A DNA stretch of 64,000 bases from Silvibacterium dinghuense (GCF_004123295.1 NZ_SDMK01000001.1:434001-498000); one strand, 5' to 3'; shown: positions 27,463 through 36,676, counted from the stretch's first letter. A program made the numbers and translations. Notes: generated from the sequence alone by a model not told the origin.

Positions 27463-29430
27463 ATGGCAGAAGAGGACAAAAAAAAACAGGCGCAACAGCA
27501 GGATGATGAAGTTGTCGGCAAGGCATACGATGCCCGGCTGATGCGCCGGCTGTTGAAGTACCTCTATCCATACAAGTGGGCAGCTGTCGTATCGGTGATC
27601 GCAATTCTGATCAAGGCCGTCTGCGATGTGCTCGGGCCATACCTGATGGAAGTGGCGATCGACCGTTACATGACGCGGCATGTGGGATCGCTGACAGAGG
27701 CGAAGGGCGCGTTTCTGGCGCGCTGGCTGAGCAATGACGCAGCAACAGGGATCACTCAAATTGCGATGATCTACCTGGGCGCGCTGCTGGTCAGCTACCT
27801 GCTTGAGTTCGTGCAGACCTACCTGATGCAGTGGACCGGCCAGAAGATTATGTTCGACATGCGCAAGCAGATCTTCGGCCACCTGCAGTCGATGCATATC
27901 GGCTTTTATGACCGCAACCCGGTAGGCCGGCTGGTCACGCGGCTGACGAGCGACGTAGACGCCCTGAACGAGATGTTTACTTCAGGCGTCTTCGCCATCT
28001 TCGAAGATGTCTTCGTCCTAGCGGGCATCATCTTCGTCATGCTGCGCATGAAATGGTGGCTGGCGCTGTTGACCTTCGCCGTGCTGCCGCTAATCCTCAT
28101 CGCCACGCGCATCTTCCGCAAGTATGTGCGCGACTCCTACCGCCGTATCCGCTCTGCCATCGCGAAAATCAATAGCTACACGCAGGAACACATCACCGGC
28201 ATGAGCCTGGTGCAGCTCTTCAATCGCCAGGATCGCGCCTTCCGCGACTTTGAAGCGGTGAACCGCACGCACATGGAGGCATTCAAGGATTCGATCCTTG
28301 CCTACGCGTTGTACTATCCCGCGGTGGAAATCTTCAGCTCTGTGGCCATTGCCCTCGTGATCTGGATGGGCGGACGCGGCGTGATGCGCGGGGCGGTCAC
28401 AGTGGGCGTGCTGGTGGCGTTCATCCAATACGCGCAGCGCTTTTTCCGGCCAATCCAGGATCTGAGCGAAAAGTACAACATCCTGCAGGCGGCCATGGCG
28501 GCGAGCGAGCGGGTCTTCAAGCTGCTCGACACCGCGCCGGAGATTGTCTCCCCAGCACATCCGAAGCAGGGCGACGGCTCGGGCTCCATCGAGTTCCGCG
28601 GTGTCTGGTTCACCTATCAACGATTGAGCGACGAGCAGCGGGCAAAGATCGCTACCGCGAGCGAGACCGAGCTGGCAGCGATGGAGGAGATCGAGTGGAT
28701 CCTGCGCGGCGTTTCATTCACGGTGCAGCCAGGACAGACGGCGGCCATCGTGGGACACACGGGTGCGGGCAAGTCGACGATCATCAGCCTGGCCATGCGT
28801 TTCTATGATGTGCAGCGTGGCGCCGTACTTATCGATGGGCTCGATGCGCGCGAACATGATCTGCGCACACTGCGCGAGCATTTCGGCGTGGTCCTGCAGG
28901 ACCCGGTGCTCTTCAGCGGCACGATCGCCGACAATATCCGGCTGGGGACGGAGCGGATCACCTACGAACAGATGCATATTGCCGCCGAACAGGTGAATGT
29001 GCACGACTTTATCCAGTCTCTGCCGAAACAATATGAGGAGCCGCTGCGCGAGCGAGGCAACTCGCTTTCGACCGGGCAGAAGCAGCTCATCAACTTTGCA
29101 CGAGCGCTGGCGCATGACCCGCGGGTGCTGATCCTCGATGAGGCAACTTCGTCTGTCGATACGGACACAGAGATACGCGTGCGGCTTGCGCTGGAGCGGA
29201 TGATTGTCGGCCGCACCTCGATTGTGATCGCGCACCGCCTCTCGACAGTGCAGCGAGCGGACACGATCCTGGTGATGCATAAAGGACAACTGCGCGAGAT
29301 GGGCACTCACCAGGAGCTGCTGGCCCAGCATGGACTTTACTGGAAGCTCTATCGGCTACAGTACAAAGACCAGGAACTGGGATTGCCTGCAGATGGACTG
29401 ACGCCGCCGCTGCTGGCCGGCGCGGATTGA
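27463..29430 (+). CDS. ABC exporter, fused membrane and ATPase domains (MsbA-like)
   Basis: A 655-residue half-transporter. A Lys/Gln/Asp-rich start leads into a six-helix type IV exporter domain (about 35-330) and an ATPase domain (about 360-635). Walker A is GHTGAGKST, the Q-loop is VVLQDPVLFSGT, the signature is LSTGQKQ, Walker B is RVLILDEATSSVD and the switch is IAHRLSTVQ. It works as a homodimer or heterodimer to export lipids, peptides or drugs. An insert of about 25 charged residues lies in the ATPase domain before Walker A (LSDEQRAKIATASE...). It stands alone, so no partner suggests the substrate. Confidence 0.9.
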   Translation: MAEEDKKKQAQQQDDEVVGKAYDARLMRRLLKYLYPYKWAAVVSVIAILIKAVCDVLGPYLMEVAIDRYMTRHVGSLTEAKGAFLARWLSNDAATGITQIAMIYLGALLVSYLLEFVQTYLMQWTGQKIMFDMRKQIFGHLQSMHIGFYDRNPVGRLVTRLTSDVDALNEMFTSGVFAIFEDVFVLAGIIFVMLRMKWWLALLTFAVLPLILIATRIFRKYVRDSYRRIRSAIAKINSYTQEHITGMSLVQLFNRQDRAFRDFEAVNRTHMEAFKDSILAYALYYPAVEIFSSVAIALVIWMGGRGVMRGAVTVGVLVAFIQYAQRFFRPIQDLSEKYNILQAAMAASERVFKLLDTAPEIVSPAHPKQGDGSGSIEFRGVWFTYQRLSDEQRAKIATASETELAAMEEIEWILRGVSFTVQPGQTAAIVGHTGAGKSTIISLAMRFYDVQRGAVLIDGLDAREHDLRTLREHFGVVLQDPVLFSGTIADNIRLGTERITYEQMHIAAEQVNVHDFIQSLPKQYEEPLRERGNSLSTGQKQLINFARALAHDPRVLILDEATSSVDTDTEIRVRLALERMIVGRTSIVIAHRLSTVQRADTILVMHKGQLREMGTHQELLAQHGLYWKLYRLQYKDQELGLPADGLTPPLLAGAD

Positions 29431-29581
29431 AATCCGCGTTCTCCGAACAAAGTTATAGCGAGCACCCTGCCTTGAAGCGTTCCCTGCTGTCCAGCATCTT
29501 ATGATGCAGGCATATGGCATACGTTCGCGCCGTCACGGCGCTGGCGATCCATCTACCCGGAACAGATAAAGGAGTCAGATC

Positions 29582-30361
29582 ATGGATTTGGGGCTGAAGG
29601 GCAAGCGCGCTCTGGTGACTGGATCGACTGCCGGCATTGGCCTGGCGATTGCGAAAGAGCTGGCCGCCGAAGGCGCAACGGTATGGATAAACGGACGCAC
29701 ACAGGCGCGTGTGGATGAGGCTTTGCTGCAGGTAAAAGGCGATGCGAAGGGCGTAGCAGCCGATCTCGCTACCGCAGAAGGCGCAAAAAAGCTGTTTGCC
29801 GAAGTAAAGGACATCGACATTCTGGTGAACAACCTTGGCATCTTCGAAACGAAACCATTCCTTGAAATCGAAGATGCAGAATGGCTGCGATTCCTTGAGA
29901 CAAATGTGCTGAGTGGCGTGCGCGTAACGCGGCAATATCTGCCCGGCATGCTTGAGCGCAAGTGGGGCCGAGTACTCTTCATCTCCAGCGAGAGTGGCAT
30001 CCAGATCCCGGAAGAGATGGTGCACTACGGCGTCACGAAAGCGGCACAAATCGCATTGGCGCGCGGTATCGCAGAAACGATTCCGGGCAGCGGCGTCACA
30101 GTGAACAGCCTGCTTCCGGGCCCTACGGAGAGCGAAGGTGTAACTGCAATGGTTGCGAAGATTGCGAAGGACAAAGGCATCACACCCGAGCAGGTGGAGA
30201 AAGACTTTATCCGCGACGCGCGCCCCTCGAGTCTGATCAAGCGGCTGGCCAGGGTCGAAGAAGTAGCGGCAATGGCCGTGTACCTGTGCAGCGAGCAGGC
30301 CAGTGCGACAAACGGCGCGCCGGTGCGCGTGGATGGCGGCGTGGTTAAGAGCGCCTACTAA
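29582..30361 (+). CDS. Classical short-chain dehydrogenase/reductase
   Basis: A 259-residue classical SDR. The cofactor motif TGSTAGIG is at 13-20 and the catalytic residues are S136, Y149 and K153 (YGVTK); NNLG near 83-86 and the C-terminal TNGAPVRVDGG are also typical. An N40GR41-type site after beta-2 (INGRT) fits NADP preference. AAGGAG lies eight bases before the ATG. It is followed after 35 bases by a beta-hydroxyacid dehydrogenase on the same strand, so both may be co-transcribed. The substrate is unknown. Confidence 0.88.
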   Translation: MDLGLKGKRALVTGSTAGIGLAIAKELAAEGATVWINGRTQARVDEALLQVKGDAKGVAADLATAEGAKKLFAEVKDIDILVNNLGIFETKPFLEIEDAEWLRFLETNVLSGVRVTRQYLPGMLERKWGRVLFISSESGIQIPEEMVHYGVTKAAQIALARGIAETIPGSGVTVNSLLPGPTESEGVTAMVAKIAKDKGITPEQVEKDFIRDARPSSLIKRLARVEEVAAMAVYLCSEQASATNGAPVRVDGGVVKSAY

Positions 30362-30396
30362 CTTCCACTGAAAACAGACAAGGAGCGGAGCACAGC

Positions 30397-31248
30397 ATGA
30401 CGAAGATTGCCTTCCTGGGGCTGGGCGCGATGGGTTCGCGCATGGCAAAGAACATCCTCGACGCAGGATTCGAACTGACGGTATGGAACCGCACCGCTTC
30501 TGCGGCAGAGGATCTGGTCAAAGCAGGAGCGCGGCAGGCCAACTCACCGAAGAGTGCGGCAGACGGTGCGGAAATTGTCATCGCGATGGTTACGGATGAT
30601 GTGGTCTCCTCCGATCTCTGGACTGACGAAGCAACCGGCGCCCTGGCAGGCATGAACGCAGGATCGATTGCGGTAGAAATGAGCACGCTGACGCCGGAGT
30701 GGGTAGCGAAGCTGAAAGAGAAGGCTTCCGCACGCGGCGTGGCGCTGGTGGATGCACCGGTCTCCGGCTCCCTGCCTCAGGCGGAGGGACGGCAACTGGT
30801 AGTCATGGCCGGCGGAGATACTGAGGCGTTCGAAACGGTAAAGCCGGTACTCTCAGCAATCGGCCCGACGCACCACGTGGGCGCGAGCGGACAGGGCGCA
30901 GCGTTGAAGCTGGCGGTCAATGCGCTGATGGGCATTCAGATCACGGCATGGGCTGAGATGCTGGGCTTTCTCGGCAAGCAGGGGCTCGACACGCATAAGA
31001 CCATGGACTTGCTGGCGACCATGCCGGTGTGTAGTCCACTAGCCGCTGGCATGTCCAGACTGATGCTGGCGCAGGACTATGCTCCACGCTTCACCAATGC
31101 CCTGCTGGCAAAGGATTTCCGCTACTTCAAGCAGACGACCGGCAATGAGAAAACGCCGATCGCCGATGCGGCATCTGCCGTATACCAGCGAGCCGCCGAA
31201 GAGATGGGCCACGAAAATGTAACTGCCGTGATTCGTTTTTACGAATAA
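30397..31248 (+). CDS. Beta-hydroxyacid dehydrogenase family oxidoreductase
   Basis: A 283-residue enzyme of the 3-hydroxyisobutyrate dehydrogenase group. The Rossmann motif GLGAMGSRMA is at 8-17, with WNRT (30-33) after beta-2 pointing to NADP binding. The substrate loop DAPVSGSLPQAEG (119-131) and catalytic K171 with N175 in GAALKLAVNA are intact. Such enzymes reduce or oxidise small hydroxyacids or semialdehydes, including glyoxylate and succinic semialdehyde; which one cannot be told. AAGGAG lies upstream. Likely co-transcribed with the SDR gene before it. Confidence 0.87.
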   Translation: MTKIAFLGLGAMGSRMAKNILDAGFELTVWNRTASAAEDLVKAGARQANSPKSAADGAEIVIAMVTDDVVSSDLWTDEATGALAGMNAGSIAVEMSTLTPEWVAKLKEKASARGVALVDAPVSGSLPQAEGRQLVVMAGGDTEAFETVKPVLSAIGPTHHVGASGQGAALKLAVNALMGIQITAWAEMLGFLGKQGLDTHKTMDLLATMPVCSPLAAGMSRLMLAQDYAPRFTNALLAKDFRYFKQTTGNEKTPIADAASAVYQRAAEEMGHENVTAVIRFYE

Positions 31249-31314
31249 CGGCGAACGGCCATCACAGAGCGAAGATGACTGACTCGAGAGATGCGTCGTG
31301 TAGCATCGAAGTCC

Positions 31315-32136
31315 ATGTCTCTTCGCTCTTTTGCATTGCTCCTTCTGGCGACAGCCACTCTGGCTGCCGCACAGACCACGACAACGCAGCCGGACTGCGG
31401 CCTGACCCATCTGCAGGTATGCGCGCTGCATGTCGCACAGGATGAGGCCGGCATTGTCACGGCGCCTTTCCATGTCAATAGCAATGCACTTTACTGGGTA
31501 GTTCCCTTCGGAGTCGCCACAGGCGTAGCGCTCGACCAGGACCAAAACGCTCTCGAGGCCGTAGGGGTACATCCCACGCGGGAAAAGGATTTCGGCCGCT
31601 TCTCGGACTATGGCGGAATTTATGGCCCCTCGGCGGCCGTGGGGGTGGGATACATCGCCGGCAGCATGACGCATAACGATCACCTGCGCGAAACCGCGGT
31701 GCTGGCAGGCGAGGCGATGGCGGATTCGATCATCCTGAACACCGGCCTGGGCTATGCCATTGACCGGCAGACGCCGCTCGAAGGCGACGGCACGGGGCGC
31801 TTCTGGCCGCATGGGCTGAGAACATGGCCCGATGGCCAGTCGATGCCCTCTGATCACTCGGTACTGGTGTGGTCATTCGCGCATGTGGTCGCCAGCGAGT
31901 ACAACGGCTGGGCCACGCGGCTGATCGTCTACTCGCTGGCCACCGGGGTTTCCGGTTCGCGCGTGATGGCGCGCGACCACTTCCCCTCTGACGTTCTGGT
32001 AGGCGCGGGCCTCGGCTATTTTATCGGCGGATACGTCATGCATCGGCGATCGGAGCGGAGCGACTGGGGCCACTTCAGCCTCTCAGCCGTCTCCACTCCG
32101 AACGGGCGTGGTATCGGGCTGAACATCCGCCCCTGA
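31315..32136 (+). CDS. PAP2-family membrane-associated phosphatase
   Basis: A 273-residue secreted or outer-envelope protein. Signal peptide MSLRSFALLLLATATLAAAQ, then a PAP2 core: a diverged first motif around DRQTPLEGDG, the second motif MPSDHS with the catalytic His, and the third motif SRVMARDHFPSDVLVGAGLG with the second catalytic His and supporting Arg and Asp. Family members dephosphorylate lipid phosphates. The upstream ATG at 31291 would put eight charged residues before the signal peptide, so 31315 is preferred. It converges on a DUF1348 gene six bases away. Confidence 0.82.
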   Translation: MSLRSFALLLLATATLAAAQTTTTQPDCGLTHLQVCALHVAQDEAGIVTAPFHVNSNALYWVVPFGVATGVALDQDQNALEAVGVHPTREKDFGRFSDYGGIYGPSAAVGVGYIAGSMTHNDHLRETAVLAGEAMADSIILNTGLGYAIDRQTPLEGDGTGRFWPHGLRTWPDGQSMPSDHSVLVWSFAHVVASEYNGWATRLIVYSLATGVSGSRVMARDHFPSDVLVGAGLGYFIGGYVMHRRSERSDWGHFSLSAVSTPNGRGIGLNIRP

Positions 32137-32142
32137 CAGCGA

Positions 32143-32556
32143 TCAGCGCAACTGGCGTTCGCTCTCTCGGATCGGCAGATCGTTGATGCTGGCCTCCCGC
32201 CTCTGCATGAGACCGGAGGGAGCGAACTCCCAGAGCTCATTGCCATAGCTGCGATACCAGCTTCCGCTGTCATCGTGCCATTCGTATTGAAACTTCACGG
32301 CCATGCGGTTGCCGCGAAATCCCCACAACTCCTTCTTGAGACGATAGCCGAGCTCACGCTGCCATTTGCGGGTGAGAAACGCAACCACCTCATGGCGTCC
32401 CTGCAGGAATTCCGCGCGATTGCGCCATACCGTGTCCTCGGTATAAGCCAGTGCAACGCGTTCAGGATCGCGTGTGTTCCAGAGGTCTTCGGCAAGCTGA
32501 ACCTTCTGCTCGGCCAGCTCAGGATCGGTGAAAGGCGGGGCAATGATGATGCTCAT
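32143..32556 (-). CDS. DUF1348 (NTF2-like fold) protein, short C terminus
   Basis: A 137-residue NTF2/SnoaL-like fold protein of the DUF1348 family. The conserved core is visible: [56 protein letters not shown] and SINDLPI. Family members usually carry a further C-terminal segment of around 15-20 residues after the ESER sequence; here the frame stops three residues later, so this copy is slightly truncated. GAGGAG precedes the ATG. No enzymatic function is established for the family. Confidence 0.82.
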   Translation of the reverse strand: MSIIIAPPFTDPELAEQKVQLAEDLWNTRDPERVALAYTEDTVWRNRAEFLQGRHEVVAFLTRKWQRELGYRLKKELWGFRGNRMAVKFQYEWHDDSGSWYRSYGNELWEFAPSGLMQRREASINDLPIRESERQLR

Positions 32557-32622
32557 ATAGCTCCTCGCTCCTGATTGGATTCCTTTTCAGCGCCGAGCAC
32601 AACAGCCGGAAGATGTATGGGC

Positions 32623-33795
32623 TCAACTGGGCAGCACGGCATCGTCAGGACTGTAGAAGCAGACGCGATCGCGGCCTTCGGCCTTTGCCTGGTAAAGCGC
32701 AATGTCGGCTTCGCGCAGTAACTGCTCTGCAGTAAGCGGACGCTGTGCCGAAGTGCTGGCAACGCCGAAACTGGCGGTGATGCGATGCTCACCATCGGGC
32801 GTAAAGCTGGGCCACTCACGCAGGCTGCGGCAGATCTGCTCCACAAGATTGCCGGAGGCCAGCAGATCGACATGAGGCAGCATGAGGAGAAACTCCTCGC
32901 CACCGAGACGGGCCAGCGTATCCGTCTGGCGAATGCGCTGCACCAGGAAGCCCGCGACTCCGTGCAGAATCGCATCGCCCACGGCATGCCCATGCCGGTC
33001 ATTCACCGCCTTGAAGTAATCGAGATCCAGGATCGCAAGCGTAAGTGGATAGCCAAAACGCTGCGATCGCGCGAGCTCCCGGCTAAGTGCCTGATCGAGC
33101 CCGCGGCGATTGAGGACCCCGGTAAGAGGGTCGATGATGCTCTGGTGCAGAAGATGATCTTCGGTGCGTGCCTGCATCATCCAGAGAAAGGTGAGCGGGA
33201 GCAGGGACACGTTGGCGATATAAATGACGACGCTGATCACCTGCAGCCGGGGCGTAGTGACATCGGGATCGCCATGCAGAACGAAGGCCACATAGACACG
33301 GGCCATCTCGACAATCGTGAACAAGATAAAGAACCAGCCTAGCAGCAGGCGGGGAACGCGCGTAGAAGCTTCCCGGCTGAGGAAGAGCAAGGTATACGCG
33401 ACGATGGACTCCAGCGCGATCACCAGATCACCGAGAGCGTCGCTCCAGGTTGCAGCTGGACGGTGCATCCACGCAAGGAAAACGGGGAACGAAAGCACGA
33501 GAAATGCAACCGAGATCCAGACAGCGGTGTTCCTGCGGCGGGTGAAAGCTACGAGCGCGATATTCAGCAGGCAATAGGAGAGCGGGATCATCTCCTGGTT
33601 GAGGGCGTGGGTGATCCAAAGTGGAAGATGGGCGGCGCCAAGATCGATGATGGCGCCCGCGGAATTGGCCAGAAAGCTATAGAAAATCCACCGCCGCATC
33701 GGGTCGCTCCATCGCTGGAGCGCCAGCGCTCCAAAGACGACAGTGAAGCAGAGCAGCTGCACGTCTTGAATCAGCAGGGTGGCATTGAGGAGCAT
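32623..33795 (-). CDS. Diguanylate cyclase with multi-helix membrane sensor (GGDEF)
   Basis: A 390-residue membrane protein: about seven helices (residues 5-215) followed by a GGDEF domain (about 225-385). The active site is intact (GGEEF), and an RxxD inhibition site (RQTD) sits five residues before it, so the enzyme should make cyclic-di-GMP under product feedback. The membrane part resembles no named sensor that I recognise. It is divergent from the blaI-like gene with 121 bases between start codons, so the operators there could in principle affect it. Confidence 0.88.
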   Translation of the reverse strand: MLLNATLLIQDVQLLCFTVVFGALALQRWSDPMRRWIFYSFLANSAGAIIDLGAAHLPLWITHALNQEMIPLSYCLLNIALVAFTRRRNTAVWISVAFLVLSFPVFLAWMHRPAATWSDALGDLVIALESIVAYTLLFLSREASTRVPRLLLGWFFILFTIVEMARVYVAFVLHGDPDVTTPRLQVISVVIYIANVSLLPLTFLWMMQARTEDHLLHQSIIDPLTGVLNRRGLDQALSRELARSQRFGYPLTLAILDLDYFKAVNDRHGHAVGDAILHGVAGFLVQRIRQTDTLARLGGEEFLLMLPHVDLLASGNLVEQICRSLREWPSFTPDGEHRITASFGVASTSAQRPLTAEQLLREADIALYQAKAEGRDRVCFYSPDDAVLPS

Positions 33796-33866
33796 TTTGA
33801 AACCATCTTAGATTTGCCGGAATAGAGAAGGAAGCCCCTTGTAGGGTGGCGACATGTTTTCTCCAG

Positions 33867-33882
33867 TACGATTTTTTTCGTT
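33867..33882. promoter_or_regulatory. Operator half of a tandem pair (upstream copy, imperfect)
   Basis: TACGA-N6-TCGTT, one mismatch from the perfect TACGA-N6-TCGTA site 20 bases downstream. It lies immediately before a TTGACA -35-like hexamer (33881-33886). Likely binding site for the BlaI-type repressor encoded next. Confidence 0.65.
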
Positions 33883-33886
33883 GACA

Positions 33887-33902
33887 TACGATTATTTTCG
33901 TA
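33887..33902. promoter_or_regulatory. Operator of the BlaI-type repressor (perfect 16-bp palindrome)
   Basis: TACGA-TTATTT-TCGTA, a perfect 5-6-5 inverted repeat lying in the spacer right after TTGACA at 33881-33886. BlaI/MecI dimers bind such dyads and block RNA polymerase. The two copies are exactly 20 bp apart, two helical turns, so two dimers would sit on the same face. Confidence 0.72.
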
Positions 33903-33916
33903 CAAAGATGGCTGCC

Positions 33917-34321
33917 ATGGTCAGCAGACAGCACTCTCCGCAGCCAGCACCGCTCCCCACCGAAGCCGAGCTCAGAATTCTGCAGATTCTCTGGGAGGCC
34001 GGCACCCCCCTGACCGTCCGCGAGGTGCACGAAGCCCTGCGCGACCAGCAGACGGGCTACACGACGATCCTGAAGCAGATGCAGATGATGGTCGAGAAGG
34101 AGCTGCTGGTGCGGAATGAGCGCTATCGATCGCACCTCTATGAAGCCAGGTATCCGCGTGAGCAGACGCAGCACCGGCTGATTACTGAACTGGTGCAGAA
34201 GGCATTCTCCGGCTCGGCGAAAAGCCTGGTCATGGGCGCGCTTGCAGCAAAACCGGTTTCGAAGAACGAGCTGGCGGAGATTCGCGAGATGCTCCATGCA
34301 TTCGAGGAGAAATCAAAATGA
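33917..34321 (+). CDS. BlaI/MecI/CopY-family transcriptional repressor
   Basis: A winged-helix repressor of 134 residues (from ATG 33917; ATG 33908 gives 137). The Pencillinase_R core starts at PTEAELRILQILWEAG, with GYTTILKQMQMMVEKELL as the recognition and wing region and a helical dimerisation tail (about 85-130). BlaI proteins are inactivated by proteolysis triggered by an M56 sensor, which is the next gene, overlapping by four bases (ATGA). With a -35 at 33881 the mRNA would begin close to the start codon, so it may be leaderless; a frame from 33854 would run through the operators and is rejected. Confidence 0.88.
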   Translation: MVSRQHSPQPAPLPTEAELRILQILWEAGTPLTVREVHEALRDQQTGYTTILKQMQMMVEKELLVRNERYRSHLYEARYPREQTQHRLITELVQKAFSGSAKSLVMGALAAKPVSKNELAEIREMLHAFEEKSK

Positions 34322-35898
34322 CCATCACAGGGCACATCGCATCCTTCCTTCCCCTGCTGGGTTGGAGTCTGCTGCACTTTGTCTGGCAGGGCGCGCTGCT
34401 CGGCCTGCTGCTGGGCGCATGGCTTGGTGCAGTAAAGAACGCTACGCCGCGCCTCCGCTATGCAGTGTGCTGTGCGACGCTCGCTGCGATGCTGCTCTGC
34501 CCACTTCTCACCGTCGTGTATCTTGCGGGGCAAAACAGCAGCAGGTTTACGTATGAGACCGGCGCATCCGTGGCATCCGAAGCATCTGCTCAACCCCTGC
34601 CCGGCTCCGCTGCGCCATGGAGACTGGCGGACGAGTTGACCACGGCCGCAGACCGCGAGATGCCGTGGATTCTCACCGCCTGGATAGCCGGTGTGCTGCT
34701 GGCTCTGGCCAGGATGGCTGCCGCCAGCCTGGCGGCGGACCGGTTGAAGAAGCAGTCGCTGCTGCCGGCGCCGGATTCCATTGTGGCGTCAGCAATGAGG
34801 ACGGCGCAAAAGCTCGGCATGGAGCCTGCCTTCCGCATCTTTCTCTCGGCAAGAGTAACGACGCCGATGGTCGTGGGGTGGCTGCGACCGGTAGTGCTGC
34901 TGCCGCTCACCTGCGTGATAGGCCTGTCTCCAGAGCAGATGGAAGCGCTGCTGGCGCACGAGCTCGCACATATCCGCAGAAAAGATTACCAGGTGAACCT
35001 TTTGCAGGTGGCAGCCGAAGCAGTGCTGTTTTATCACCCCGCAGTCTGGTGGACTTCGCGGCAGATTCGCCGCGAACGCGAACTGTGCTGCGACGATGTC
35101 GCCGTTGCGATCAGCGGATCGCCACTGCTCTATGCCAGGGCACTCTATCTCCTCGAAGAGCAGCGGAGCCCGGAAACCTTTGCACTTGCAGCCAACGGAG
35201 GACAGCTCACCATGCGCATACAACGCCTGCTTTACGGACCATCTACACAAACCCCTTCACGCCGAACTGCGCTCTCACTGTTCGCGACCGGAGCGATCCT
35301 TGCCGGAGCATTGCTGGTGCTTGCCGGTTTCGCGGCAAACCGTGCAACAGCGGAGATACAACAGACGGCTACGCAAGTTTCTGCTCCTGCTGTCACTGAG
35401 TCCGAAGCGCGCCAGCATCTGCTTGCTCACCAGGAGCCTGCCTATCCTCCCATAGCAAGAGCAGCCCATATCGATGGCGAGGTTGCCGTTGCCGTCACCA
35501 TTGATGAGAGTGGAAAAGTGATCCAGGCGCACATCGTGAGCGGGCCGCCCATGCTGCAGAGCGCAGCACTGGAAGCTGTAATCCGGTGGAGTTTTACGCC
35601 GTTTTCGATCGACGGAAGCACCGCCACAGTCAGGACAACGCTCACTGTTCCATTCAAGGGTGATGCGAATGCCCCGGCCATCTCCGAAGAGGATGCGGCG
35701 CTGGCCTGCACCTACTATGATCGCGGGGTTAGGTCTGGGTCTGCGGGTGTTTGCGAGCGGGGGCCGAGCCAGTCGGGAATCTTCGTATGTGCAAAGATCT
35801 CAGACCGTCAGCAGACTCAGCTACAGGAAGGCTGCAAGCAGAAGGTTGAGAGCTTTGAGGCCACTCACACAGGCGCTGTCGAGAAAATTACTCCGTAG
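34318..35898 (+). CDS. M56 (BlaR1-type) membrane metalloprotease with TonB C-terminal domain
   Basis: A 526-residue sensor protease. Helices lie at about 5-38, 47-70, 115-135 and 318-342. The zinc site is H214ELAH218 with the second motif RERELCCDD (252-260), so protease activity is expected. After the last helix comes a periplasmic TonB C-terminal domain (about 370-448; YPPIARAAHIDGEVAVAV and WSFTPF), then a Cys-containing tail to 526. BlaR1 carries a penicillin-binding domain at this place; here a TonB-like domain replaces it, so the signal is probably not a beta-lactam. It is translationally coupled to the BlaI-like gene. Confidence 0.88.
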   Translation: MTITGHIASFLPLLGWSLLHFVWQGALLGLLLGAWLGAVKNATPRLRYAVCCATLAAMLLCPLLTVVYLAGQNSSRFTYETGASVASEASAQPLPGSAAPWRLADELTTAADREMPWILTAWIAGVLLALARMAAASLAADRLKKQSLLPAPDSIVASAMRTAQKLGMEPAFRIFLSARVTTPMVVGWLRPVVLLPLTCVIGLSPEQMEALLAHELAHIRRKDYQVNLLQVAAEAVLFYHPAVWWTSRQIRRERELCCDDVAVAISGSPLLYARALYLLEEQRSPETFALAANGGQLTMRIQRLLYGPSTQTPSRRTALSLFATGAILAGALLVLAGFAANRATAEIQQTATQVSAPAVTESEARQHLLAHQEPAYPPIARAAHIDGEVAVAVTIDESGKVIQAHIVSGPPMLQSAALEAVIRWSFTPFSIDGSTATVRTTLTVPFKGDANAPAISEEDAALACTYYDRGVRSGSAGVCERGPSQSGIFVCAKISDRQQTQLQEGCKQKVESFEATHTGAVEKITP

Positions 35899-35919
35899 AG
35901 TGGATTTCTCTGAAGAAGA

Positions 35920-35954
35920 AAAAGCGGCTGCGCCTGAACAGGGCAGCCGCTTTT
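35920..35954. terminator. Bidirectional rho-independent terminator
   Basis: A 12-bp perfect stem (35920-35931 with 35943-35954): AAAAGCGGCTGC on the left and GCAGCCGCTTTT on the right. It lies 21 bases after the M56 stop and 21 bases from the convergent elongation-factor gene stop, so A and T runs serve both directions. Confidence 0.85.
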
Positions 35955-35975
35955 GACTTTGCAGCCAGAATCCGC

Positions 35976-36551
35976 TTAGGCCCGGCCGTTGAACTCGCCG
36001 GTCTCGGTCGAAACGCGGACTTTCTCGCCTTCCTTGATAAAGAGTGGAACTGCAACTTCGATGCCGGTTTCGACCTTGACGTTCTTGGTCACCGAACCGC
36101 TTGCCGAGTTGCCTTTGGCGCCCGGCTCGGCATAGGTCACAGTCAGCTCGACATACTGCGGCAGCTCAAGACCGATAGGGTTTCCATTGAATTTGTGAAC
36201 TTTCACAATCAGCCCCTCGAGCAGGTAGTCCTTGGCATTGCCGATCATGGACTCATTGAGGGTAAGAGTCTCGAAGCTCTCCTGGTCGAGAAAGTGGGAG
36301 CCTTCGCCATCGGAATAGAGAAAAGAGGAAGGAACGACCTCGAGATCGGGTTCCTTGAACTTCTCGCCGGCCTTGAATGTCTTATCGAAGACGGCCTGGG
36401 TGAGAAGGTTCCGCATCTTGATGCGAACCAGGGTCTGGCCACCGCGGGCGGTGGGGGTGGAGACTTCCACGTCGAGGCAGTAGAACGGCGTGCCTTCGAT
36501 CTCGAAAAAGTCCTTGCGCTTGACGTCGATGGCGTCGATAAGTGCAGCCAT
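35976..36551 (-). CDS. Elongation factor P family protein, YeiP/EfpL-like
   Basis: A 191-residue three-domain EF-P protein. EF-P relieves ribosome stalling at polyproline. The domain I tip loop reads TPTARGGQT (32-40), which resembles the SPTARGAAT loop of YeiP/EfpL and not the PGKGQ loop with Lys34 of canonical EF-P. The later ELPQYVELTV and C-terminal EFNGRA also resemble YeiP. Arg36 in the loop would be the residue nearest the peptidyl-transferase centre; no beta-lysylation site is present. AGGAGA lies upstream of the ATG at 36551. General annotation pipelines would likely name it efp. Confidence 0.82.
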   Translation of the reverse strand: MAALIDAIDVKRKDFFEIEGTPFYCLDVEVSTPTARGGQTLVRIKMRNLLTQAVFDKTFKAGEKFKEPDLEVVPSSFLYSDGEGSHFLDQESFETLTLNESMIGNAKDYLLEGLIVKVHKFNGNPIGLELPQYVELTVTYAEPGAKGNSASGSVTKNVKVETGIEVAVPLFIKEGEKVRVSTETGEFNGRA

Positions 36552-36676
36552 GGTGATCTCTCCTGCGAACTGCCGGCCGCGGGACGCCGCCAACCTGTTC
36601 TGGGCTTTTTCTGAGTATAAAAGGCCGGGCGCAGGGTGCGTCATCCGGCCGCAAACGGTCATAAAATAGATGAGCA

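Noticed and set aside
27463-29430. ABC exporter as the missing polysaccharide flippase
   Set aside because: It lies outside the cluster behind two unrelated genes and has the fused MsbA-type layout, not the Wzm/Wzt layout; no evidence links it to the polysaccharide.
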